From Sphingobacterium thalpophilum (lineage in GTDB: Bacteria; Bacteroidota; Bacteroidia; Sphingobacteriales; Sphingobacteriaceae), in assembly GCA_945878525.1 (NCBI GenBank), contig CAMCTU010000006.1, forward strand, positions 1 to 46,493: 46,493 bases of DNA. The letters run 5' to 3'. The notes beneath the pieces were generated by a model. The model worked only from the letters and a program-made list of their open reading frames with translations. It ran no database searches and was not told where the DNA came from. Position numbers and translations under genes: made by a program. Positions within the stretch are counted from its first letter, which is position 1. Every line of letters starts with the position of its first letter. This document shows, piece by piece, positions 1-7,397 of the stretch.

Positions 1-607
1 GTCTGGCTTGCCATGCTTCTACATATTTTAATTGTTCAGGAAACCGTTTTGGATCAGCTGCAGCGATAAATGCTTCACGTGCAATAATCGCAGATGCGGC
101 ATGGTGACCATGTCCGGCGCGTTCATCTTCAGGGAAACGGGTAATTATGATGTCTGGTCTGAATTTCCTGATTACCCAAACGGCATCGGCAAGAACGTGT
201 TCTTTATTCCAGATTCGAAAGGTCTCATCCGAATTTTTTGAAAAACCAAAATCGACGGCTCTAGAAAAAAATTGTTCTGCACCATCCGTGCGTCTGGCTG
301 CAAGCAATTCCTGGGTACGTATGAGTCCGAGTAATTCAGATTGCTCATTTCCAATGAGATTTTGCCCGCCATCACCTCTGGTTAGGGATAAATACCCTGT
401 TCTGAATTTCTTTTCTTTGGCAAGAAATGCCAGCAGGCGGGTATTTTCATCATCAGGATGCGCGGCAATATATAATGCGGAGCCCACTGTATTTAATTTT
501 TGGATTCCAAGCTTAATTTCTGAGGAATTGAGTTGAATGGAGCTTTGCCCAAAGACAAAAAGAGGGAAAAACAGAATGAGGCTAAACCCTAAGTGGCGAA
601 AATTCAT
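1..607 (-). CDS. PIG-L (LmbE-like) deacetylase family protein, secreted, C-terminus cut by window edge
   Basis: The frame opens at the ATG at 605-607 and runs without a stop to the window edge, giving about 202 N-terminal residues. A signal peptide ends near residue 20 (LFVFGQ). The PIG-L metal-binding motif AHPDDE lies at residues 49-54 and a second histidine cluster HGHH at 166-169, as in zinc-dependent N-acetylglucosaminyl deacetylases of the LmbE/PIG-L fold. Family members remove acetyl groups from GlcNAc-type substrates, but large secreted Bacteroidota members have no settled substrate. It lies behind the terminator of the peptidase block, so it probably has its own promoter in 608-700. 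The total length cannot be seen. Family assignment is secure; substrate is unknown. Confidence 0.85.
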   Translation of the reverse strand, partial: MNFRHLGFSLILFFPLFVFGQSSIQLNSSEIKLGIQKLNTVGSALYIAAHPDDENTRLLAFLAKEKKFRTGYLSLTRGDGGQNLIGNEQSELLGLIRTQELLAARRTDGAEQFFSRAVDFGFSKNSDETFRIWNKEHVLADAVWVIRKFRPDIIITRFPEDERAGHGHHAASAIIAREAFIAAADPKRFPEQLKYVEAWQAR

Positions 608-971
608 AGTTTACAATCCATAATGCTCTAAAATATGGAAAAAACTATGCTCGAAAAGCATGAGACAAAAAATTTACCAAGGAAAGTGTATAAATGAAAA
701 AAACGGCCGGATATAAAATATCTGGCCGTTTCCTCAAAATTACAATTAAAAACTTGTAGAGCCTTAAAGCTATTTCCCGGATATCAGACTAGAATCACTG
801 CATGTCTGAAACTCGTTTTTACTTTAGTAAAACATTTGCCTTAAGGTTGATTAACCTTTATTTTATAAAATTACACTTTTTCATTATTTTTTTAAAATAA
901 GTTTTCCACATTTTTTATAATTATAAATAGTGAAAGTCATTCAATTACAGCAATTTATATTTCTGATGCAT
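608..971. other. Gene-free gap, 364 bp
   Basis: No reading frame with coding character is visible. It holds the terminator of the upstream peptidase block (about 694-731), an AT-rich stretch, and a 6-bp inverted repeat AAGGTT-GATT-AACCTT at 843-858 that is not followed by a T run on the minus strand. The part at 608-690 must hold the promoter of the PIG-L gene, but I see no convincing Bacteroidota promoter match there. Confidence 0.6.
694..731 (-). terminator. Rho-independent terminator of the peptidase block
   Basis: Read on the minus strand, a stem AAACGGCC-GATA-like arm pairs with its complement around a short AT loop (arms about 719-731 and 701-714), followed by a run of seven T. It sits 240 bp past the stop of the S9 peptidase gene and before the PIG-L gene, so it separates the two transcripts. 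Confidence 0.75.
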
Positions 972-3338
972 TCATTTAAGTGTTTTTTCAAATAACTTTA
1001 ATATCCGTTTATACTCGTCAGTCCAGCTCGATGACTCTGAAAATGCATGATCTTCAACAGGATAGACTGCAAGCTCCCAGTTCTCCTTTTTTAGTTCAAT
1101 TAGCCTTTGTGAAAGTCGTACGATATCCTGAAAATGAACATTCACATCTACCATTCCATGTGCCATCAACAGATTACCCTTTAATCCATTTGCAAAATAG
1201 ATCGGAGAACTTCTTTTATAAGCAATTTCATCATTGGCCGGTTCATTCAGGATATTTGCAGTATATCCATGATTGTAATGTGCCCAATCAGTTACTGAAC
1301 GCAGGGCAGCCCCCGATTTAAATACATTCGGTTCAGTGAATAAACCCATTAATGTCATGAATCCTCCATAAGAGCCTCCATAAATACCTACATTTTTAGG
1401 ATTGACATTATATTTTTCAATGAGTAATTTAACGCCATCTACCTGGTCAGACAGGTCTTTTCCACCCATATGACGGTAAATTCCGGTTCTATGATCCCGC
1501 CCATAGCCTGAACTTGCAGTATAATCGATGTCTATGACCGTATATCCCAAATCAGCAAGGAGGTTATTGAACATGTATTCCCTGAAATACTGGCTCCACC
1601 AATGATGTACATTCTGAAGGTAACCTGCACCATGGACAAATACTACTGCCGGTTTGGACGGAGCTGGTTTTTTTGGTTTGTAAACCCGTGCATATACATC
1701 TGAACCATAACGGTTTTTAAAACTAATTACTTCAGGTTCTCTCCATGTATAAGATTCGAATTCGGTACTGCCAGAGTTGGTGATCTTCTCTGCTTTAGCC
1801 CCTGCTTTATTCTCCTGCAGATATAATTCCCATGGTTTGTTTGATCTGGAATGACGGAACGCGAGCCATTTTTCATCCGGAGACAGACTGACTTCATTGC
1901 CTCCTTTCATGGAGGTGAGTTTTACAAAGCTTCCACCAACAACTGGGATCCGATAAAAATGTGTGATACCCGGATGCTCAATATTGGCGGTGAAATAAAA
2001 ATTTTTCTTATCGTTGGATAACTGAAGAGTCTGGACTTCATATTTTCCTATTGTGATTTGTTTTTTATCACCGGTAATTACATTGTGAACGTAAATATGA
2101 GAATAACCACTGGCTTCGCTTTGATAATAGATCGTAGTATTGTCAATCCATCCGATATTGCTTCCGCCAAAGAAACCACCTACCCCCGGGCCACCAATCC
2201 AGGCTTCATCCCGCTGCCTGTCAAGAGGTGATAACTTGCCGTTTTCGAGATTGAGCTTCATGATCCAGCGGTCTTTGTTATCCAGTGCAGAAACACTTAC
2301 TACTGCCGAAGAGCCATCATAATTCCAGAATGGGCCATTGATTGATACCTTACGGTCTTCATTTTTCTTTGTTCTTTCTTCCAGCTGTTTCGGATAATCC
2401 TTTACATAATCTGGTAGATCCTTAACTCCCGGAATATCTTTTGTAGAAATAGCATAAATCGTGTCCCTCTGTATGTCATAGAGATAACTTTCATAGTCGG
2501 GTAAAGCATTACCAACTTTCGTGCGACCGCTGATATCTTCAGTGTATCCGCTTGTGCTGATGTAGTTTGGAACAATGGTGTTTTTATTTCCATCTGCACG
2601 TTTCATAATCCGAAAGGCGATAAACTTTTCATCCGGACTAATTCGCAAACTGTTCATAAAACTACGATCGTCCAGGTAGAATTCTTTCGGAACTTTTGGC
2701 TCATTCGCTTTATTTTTTGCCTCCTGCTCTTTTCGGTCAGACTCCCTTTTTTTGATGATCTCAAATTCATTGATCTGATCCTGCCTAAGCCACTGATCCT
2801 GTTTTGATAATAGGTTTTCAGGCCTCTTTTTGGTACGGGTAAAATTACTTAGCTGTACCAGTTGTCCACCGTTTATGGAAATGCTGTAAAGGTTATCTCC
2901 GCGCTGAAACAGTACTTTACTTTCATTTTTGTCAAACACTGGGTTAGCTTCCCGTTCAAGGGTACTGGTTAGTGCCTGTTCTTCACCGGTGCTAATCGAT
3001 TTGATAAATAAGTCTCCTTTGCGCTCAAAAAGCACTTTTGTCCGGTCTTTTGTAAAAATGACTGCTCCTTTATCCAGATTTTTTGTTACTTCTTCGGATA
3101 ATTTTACTGGTTTAGGCATATCTGTAGAAATCCTGAACATAAGATCTTCCTCCAGCTTTTCAGGATTCCAGTTAAAATAGATGTTTTTGCTGTTCTCATC
3201 CCACTGGATGTTAGAAGGAGATACACCCATCCATTTCGGATCCCGCATAATTTTTTCCACGCTGAGGTTTCCAAGGTTCTGAGCAAAAGAGGCTAATGGT
3301 GTAATCAGAAAAAGGCAAAACAGGATTCTTTTCTTCAT
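972..3338 (-). CDS. S9 family peptidase (prolyl oligopeptidase / DPP-IV type), secreted
   Basis: A 788-residue serine exopeptidase expected to act in the periplasm or outside the cell on oligopeptides, often releasing dipeptides from N-termini. A signal peptide ends at about residue 20 (LASFAQ). Residues 25-540 look like the WD40/beta-propeller part, with repeated segments such as SPDEKWLAF. The C-terminal alpha/beta hydrolase domain has the catalytic triad: Ser656 in YGGSYGG, Asp731 in HGMVDVNVH and His764 in EDHAF, with the same spacing as in DPP-IV. The gene is last in a minus-strand block of secreted peptidases, 16 bp after the small unknown gene, and is followed by a terminator. Exact cleavage preference cannot be read from sequence. 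Confidence 0.93.
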   Translation of the reverse strand: MKKRILFCLFLITPLASFAQNLGNLSVEKIMRDPKWMGVSPSNIQWDENSKNIYFNWNPEKLEEDLMFRISTDMPKPVKLSEEVTKNLDKGAVIFTKDRTKVLFERKGDLFIKSISTGEEQALTSTLEREANPVFDKNESKVLFQRGDNLYSISINGGQLVQLSNFTRTKKRPENLLSKQDQWLRQDQINEFEIIKKRESDRKEQEAKNKANEPKVPKEFYLDDRSFMNSLRISPDEKFIAFRIMKRADGNKNTIVPNYISTSGYTEDISGRTKVGNALPDYESYLYDIQRDTIYAISTKDIPGVKDLPDYVKDYPKQLEERTKKNEDRKVSINGPFWNYDGSSAVVSVSALDNKDRWIMKLNLENGKLSPLDRQRDEAWIGGPGVGGFFGGSNIGWIDNTTIYYQSEASGYSHIYVHNVITGDKKQITIGKYEVQTLQLSNDKKNFYFTANIEHPGITHFYRIPVVGGSFVKLTSMKGGNEVSLSPDEKWLAFRHSRSNKPWELYLQENKAGAKAEKITNSGSTEFESYTWREPEVISFKNRYGSDVYARVYKPKKPAPSKPAVVFVHGAGYLQNVHHWWSQYFREYMFNNLLADLGYTVIDIDYTASSGYGRDHRTGIYRHMGGKDLSDQVDGVKLLIEKYNVNPKNVGIYGGSYGGFMTLMGLFTEPNVFKSGAALRSVTDWAHYNHGYTANILNEPANDEIAYKRSSPIYFANGLKGNLLMAHGMVDVNVHFQDIVRLSQRLIELKKENWELAVYPVEDHAFSESSSWTDEYKRILKLFEKTLK

Positions 3339-3354
3339 ATTTTCTTCAAATAAA

Positions 3355-3897
3355 TTATTTACTATTTAACTCTAAATTGAATTCTGCTTTAAATCGAAGC
3401 TCTTTATTACGCTCAAGAATGTAATAAAACTTCTTTTTATCATCACTGAACTCCATGATCCAACGGTTTGTTTTGGCTGCTAGAATTAAATTTGAGGTAA
3501 ACTCATCCGCAGGAAAGTATTGTATTAATCTGTTGCTGATTTTTTGATCAGAATCCCCTCCATAGTTAGTGATGCTATCAGGGCTGCCATCTGTATGACG
3601 ATGATCATGCTTCAGACGGATTCCACCCTTCGTTTTTTTGAGTACCCAGGTGCGGGTTTGGTTTTCACCAACATTAAAAGGGAGTTTCAACTTAGATTTA
3701 TTACTTCCATTGACCTTGAAGCTCAATTTTTTGCCCCAAAAATCATTTGCTTTTGTAGTATCTGGCATATATATCGCCTTGCCATAATAGGTTTTTCCTT
3801 CCAGAGAGCGAATTGCATCAAAAAATTCCTTGTCGCCTTGGCCGAATAAAAACTCGCTAAACAGAAGCAGACTTTCTGTGATGAAAATTATTTTCAT
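3355..3897 (-). CDS. Small secreted protein of unknown function within the peptidase block
   Basis: A 180-residue protein with a short hydrophobic leader ending near FLFGQ (residue 20). I do not recognise a named family. It has a conserved-looking centre, RLKHDHRHTDGSPD (about residues 94-107), followed by NYGGDSDQ and, later, YFPADEFTSNL and NRWIMEF, which reads like a compact beta-rich domain. The histidine/aspartate cluster could bind a metal, but this is inference. It starts 2 bp before the stop-side neighbour M14 gene ends and lies 16 bp before the S9 gene, so it is almost certainly cotranscribed with the peptidases. It might assist folding or inhibit one of them; nothing in the sequence proves this. 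Confidence 0.75.
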   Translation of the reverse strand: MKIIFITESLLLFSEFLFGQGDKEFFDAIRSLEGKTYYGKAIYMPDTTKANDFWGKKLSFKVNGSNKSKLKLPFNVGENQTRTWVLKKTKGGIRLKHDHRHTDGSPDSITNYGGDSDQKISNRLIQYFPADEFTSNLILAAKTNRWIMEFSDDKKKFYYILERNKELRFKAEFNLELNSK

Positions 3898-3899
3898 GC

Positions 3900-5636
3900 T
3901 TATTTTGTTCGACTTGCAATTCCACCTTTTTTGCTGTCGACGTTCACCTGGTATTTATCCCCGTTCTGGATGATCCATCTGACTGTAACAGTCCCATTTC
4001 CCGGAATATTGGGTACTTTGATGTTTTCAGGATCATTCTTTTGCTCCATGGTAATATTCAAATCACGATTACTCACGATCATGCCGGCTATTACTTTTGC
4101 ACCCTTTAGACTAACCAAATCCGGAACTTCAATTTTGTATTTCAGATCCTGGCTTGAATGTGTTGGCATCAGACGCTTATTGGCAATAACAGCAGTTACT
4201 TCCTTTAAACCGGCACCGAGATCTTTTTCTGAAATTTCTTCAACTGAAAGTTTTGGGGTATGATAAGCATGATATAAGGTAAAAGCCATATTGCGGTGTG
4301 CATCGCTTTCAAGCAAAAAACCGGGATGCAGACGACCAAATGATTTCTTAAATCCACCAATCTCTATATCACCGTATTGAGGGTGTTTAAATGCTTTCCA
4401 GTTAACAAAAGCATCATTAAAAAGCAAATTCCGGTCGAAAGAGTATTGTTCAGATTGGGAGTTTCTGTCGGCAGGTTTATTATATAACAGAAACTGTGTC
4501 CAAAGCTCATTTGAGAACGTATAAATACCCCTTCCGCCATAAAACCAGTCTAGTTCCCCGCCAAAAACAGAGTAAAGATCTTTGTATACAACCAGGTATT
4601 TATATCCCGGAATCAGTTCCTCGCCTTTTTTACCAAGGGCATCATAAACCTGAACATCCTGAGCATTGTAGGTATTTAGGTCTTCTAGTGCGCCAGGTCC
4701 ACGAAGTATCATTCCCCCATTATTATGATAGGACTGACCTGCTGCAATATTGGGATGCTTCATTACAAATTCAGAAATTGAACGATTTTCAGGCAATGAA
4801 AATGGATATTTATAAGCGCCGCTTTGTATGTAATTTGGCTGCCAGTTCCATGCCCAGTCCCGGTTTGGATCATAAAATCCTTCTCCATCTTCATTTACAT
4901 CCCCATCTCCATCATTATCAATACCTTCATAACCCAGAAGTTCATATTCGCCCTGCTGATCAACACCTACACTAATCATTCGTCTTGGATCTTCAGGATC
5001 AGGCTTTAAACGGCCATTTGGATTTTTCCTGCGCATGAAAACAATATGTCCGTCTCCATCAAGGTCATCAAAGCCATCTTCATTTATTTCTCCGTCGCGG
5101 TCATTGTCTACCGGAATCATACCAGAACGCGGAGAATTTGCATTATTTGCCTTGTGAATAAAATTGTCTCTTGCATCAGGATTGATGGTTGGTGCGATGT
5201 AAAAGGTTTTATCCTCCAATAAGTTCTGGATATGTTTGGTATCTGCAAAAGATTCAGCAAGATACCATGCCGTGTAGAGTGCGAATTCACTCCCTTGTAT
5301 TTCATTTGAGTGAATGTTCCCGTCAATATACATCGCAGGTTTTCTTCCCGGATCACCCTTCTTGAAATCAGAAATTGTCATCACCCACATTTCTTTTCCA
5401 AGGTGTGATTTCCCCATCGATTCAAGTTTTACTAGGTCAGGATAAGCTTTTGCTAGCTTTTTACAGATCTCAGAAATCGCGGCATAGTCATTATATCGGT
5501 TCCAGCTTACGGCTACTTTTGGGTTTGCCGGACTTCCAGAGGCTTTTAGGAATTGCTCTACCTGCTGTGCCTGCGAAGTAGTTGCCATTACAAATAATGA
5601 AATGGTAAAAAATATTTTCTTTAAGAATGCTTTCAT
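3900..5636 (-). CDS. M14 family zinc carboxypeptidase with calcium-loop inserts, secreted
   Basis: A 578-residue metallocarboxypeptidase with a signal peptide (residues 1-24, ending TTSQAQ). The active site is complete: zinc ligands His109 and Glu112 (DGNIHSNE), third ligand His304 (SYHNNGG), substrate-binding Asn258-Arg259 (DPNRDW), an earlier Arg156, and catalytic Glu377 (FSNELW). The distance between Glu112 and His304 is longer than in classical carboxypeptidase A because of an insert with Asp-rich loops (about 177-188, 190-197 and 240-251, DxDxDG pattern) resembling EF-hand or thrombospondin-type-3 calcium loops. It likely trims C-terminal residues from peptides outside the cytoplasm. It lies 36 bp after an inactive paralogue with the same layout and 2 bp before the small unknown gene. 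Confidence 0.93.
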   Translation of the reverse strand: MKAFLKKIFFTISLFVMATTSQAQQVEQFLKASGSPANPKVAVSWNRYNDYAAISEICKKLAKAYPDLVKLESMGKSHLGKEMWVMTISDFKKGDPGRKPAMYIDGNIHSNEIQGSEFALYTAWYLAESFADTKHIQNLLEDKTFYIAPTINPDARDNFIHKANNANSPRSGMIPVDNDRDGEINEDGFDDLDGDGHIVFMRRKNPNGRLKPDPEDPRRMISVGVDQQGEYELLGYEGIDNDGDGDVNEDGEGFYDPNRDWAWNWQPNYIQSGAYKYPFSLPENRSISEFVMKHPNIAAGQSYHNNGGMILRGPGALEDLNTYNAQDVQVYDALGKKGEELIPGYKYLVVYKDLYSVFGGELDWFYGGRGIYTFSNELWTQFLLYNKPADRNSQSEQYSFDRNLLFNDAFVNWKAFKHPQYGDIEIGGFKKSFGRLHPGFLLESDAHRNMAFTLYHAYHTPKLSVEEISEKDLGAGLKEVTAVIANKRLMPTHSSQDLKYKIEVPDLVSLKGAKVIAGMIVSNRDLNITMEQKNDPENIKVPNIPGNGTVTVRWIIQNGDKYQVNVDSKKGGIASRTK

Positions 5637-5672
5637 CTTTTTTAATTTAATTTTTCAAAACAAGTCCTGAGA

Positions 5673-7316
5673 TTATAATGAAACTTCGACTGTTTTTGTC
5701 CCGCTCATCGGACTCCCGACATTGATTGTCAGCTTACCTGAACCTTTGATCAGCCAGGAAATAGTTTGGTTTCCCTGACCCTGAATTGCATCAATTGTTT
5801 GATTTTTTCGGCCACTGATGATGGTCTGATTCAACTCCGGAATTAGTTTGACCGAGAGTTTCTTTACCCAGTAGCTTCGTTCGCCTACTTTTGTCTGGGT
5901 AGCTAAATTTCCTCTATTTATAATTCTGACGGTAACTCTATTCAGGTCATTACCCAGTTTCTCTTTTTTTATGTTTATGATATCTATTGAAGGAGTAAGC
6001 TTACTCAGCGCAATGATAAAGTCGCTGTGCTTCTTTACCAGATCCGAAACCAGTTTAAATGGTGGATTTTTTAATACAAATGGATCAACTCCACCAAGTT
6101 CAACTACTTGTCCCGGAAAATCAGGATGTTCAATTTTTTTCCATTCTGTAAAATTGTTTGTCAGTCCCTGGCTGTCTGCCCAGCGGAGGTAATTAGCCGT
6201 CGGATCTTCAATTTTCAGTTCCTTCACTTTTTTTGCCGTATCAGCTTTTGCTTTTGGCACCCACCAGCCCGGAGTACTGAAACTATTACGGCCGTAATGG
6301 AAATAGGCCCATTGAGCAAAATCGCCGCCTTCTGATTCATTTTTTGGAGCATCTTTAAGTCCGAGGGTTTTGTTATAAAGTTCAGAAACCAGTGAATTTG
6401 CCTTTGCATCAGCTTCAAAATAGCCGGTAATAATACGTTTTGAAACAGCCTGTTGATTAAAAGTAGCAGGTACAGAGAGGTTGTTATAAGGACCGAATGT
6501 TATAACTGAATGAATGTTAAACATCTCAAACAGGTTATCGAGTAAAGTACGGTTTTCAATTTCTGATACCATATGCTCTCCCGATCCAGGAACAAAATTC
6601 GGATAGTCATAGCTCATGTTTTTATTAAAATGAACTCCACCTTCAGCATCTTCATTATAATTCCCATCCTTATCGTTGTCTAAACCTTCAGAAAAAAGCA
6701 GGTATTTACCGCTTTCGCCTTTGGCTGGATCGGCTAGAATCATGGAGCGGGGTTCCTCAGGATTGATACGATATTTACCTGTCGGGTCTTCTATCCTGAT
6801 CCAGCTTATTTTACCATCCTTATTTAGATCATCAAACCCATCTTCATTAATTTTACCATCGCGGTCGTCATCTGTAGCTTTTGCGTTTCCACTTTTTGCA
6901 TAGCGAATCTGGGCGAAGTATTGTTCGGTTGCATCCGGACTCATGTTCGGAAACACATAAAAGGTATTTTTCTCAAGAATATTTCTTATGCTGTCCTGGG
7001 AGGAATCTTTGAGTATTTTTTCTGCAAACCCTAAGGCCAGTTCGGTACCTAAGAGGTGCGAACCTTCAACACCCCCAACAATTGCTATGGCAGGTTTTTG
7101 TTCGATCTTACCACTACCAATGCTTAGCATCCAAATGTCCTTTCCGCCAATTGTTTTAACAAGTGATTTAGCTTCTAACAGCGATGGATAGGATTTAATA
7201 AGGGAGTTTATCCGCTCAGAAACTTTGGAGTTATTGCTATAATCCTGGGCATATAGTTCTCCAAAAATTAAAAAAATCCCCGTTAGCAAAACTGAGGCTT
7301 TGTAAATATTATTCAT
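5673..7316 (-). CDS. M14 carboxypeptidase-like protein without an active site (probable pseudoenzyme), secreted
   Basis: A 547-residue paralogue of the downstream M14 enzyme, with a signal peptide ending at residue 24 (LYAQ) and the same Asp-rich calcium-type loops (about 149-160, 162-169, 212-223). Aligning it by eye with the neighbour shows that the key positions are replaced: the HxxE zinc motif is ExxH (Glu84, His87), the third zinc histidine is Tyr277 (GPYNN), the Arg of NPDAR is Thr (SPDAT), the Asn-Arg pair is Asn231-Lys232, and the catalytic Glu is Pro (FSTPGW). The frame is uninterrupted and full length, so the gene seems maintained rather than decaying. It may bind peptides or regulate its active partner. 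Fold is confident; lack of carboxypeptidase activity is strongly inferred. Confidence 0.88.
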   Translation of the reverse strand: MNNIYKASVLLTGIFLIFGELYAQDYSNNSKVSERINSLIKSYPSLLEAKSLVKTIGGKDIWMLSIGSGKIEQKPAIAIVGGVEGSHLLGTELALGFAEKILKDSSQDSIRNILEKNTFYVFPNMSPDATEQYFAQIRYAKSGNAKATDDDRDGKINEDGFDDLNKDGKISWIRIEDPTGKYRINPEEPRSMILADPAKGESGKYLLFSEGLDNDKDGNYNEDAEGGVHFNKNMSYDYPNFVPGSGEHMVSEIENRTLLDNLFEMFNIHSVITFGPYNNLSVPATFNQQAVSKRIITGYFEADAKANSLVSELYNKTLGLKDAPKNESEGGDFAQWAYFHYGRNSFSTPGWWVPKAKADTAKKVKELKIEDPTANYLRWADSQGLTNNFTEWKKIEHPDFPGQVVELGGVDPFVLKNPPFKLVSDLVKKHSDFIIALSKLTPSIDIINIKKEKLGNDLNRVTVRIINRGNLATQTKVGERSYWVKKLSVKLIPELNQTIISGRKNQTIDAIQGQGNQTISWLIKGSGKLTINVGSPMSGTKTVEVSL

Positions 7317-7397
7317 GAAAGAATTAGGTTAGTTTTAGTTGCTGAAAATACATAAATAATTTAAATCGGGGCTCTAACAAGAATTTCGCCCGAATTA

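Noticed and set aside
147-536. 129-codon plus-strand open frame
   Set aside because: It lies fully antisense to the PIG-L deacetylase gene, whose own frame has clear motifs; no domain character on the plus strand.
843-858. Inverted repeat AAGGTT-GATT-AACCTT as terminator
   Set aside because: Only 6 bp, no minus-strand T run, and a much better terminator lies further on at 694-731.
4496-4975. 159-codon plus-strand open frame
   Set aside because: Antisense to the M14 carboxypeptidase gene; His/Tyr/Leu-rich translation typical of a shadow frame.
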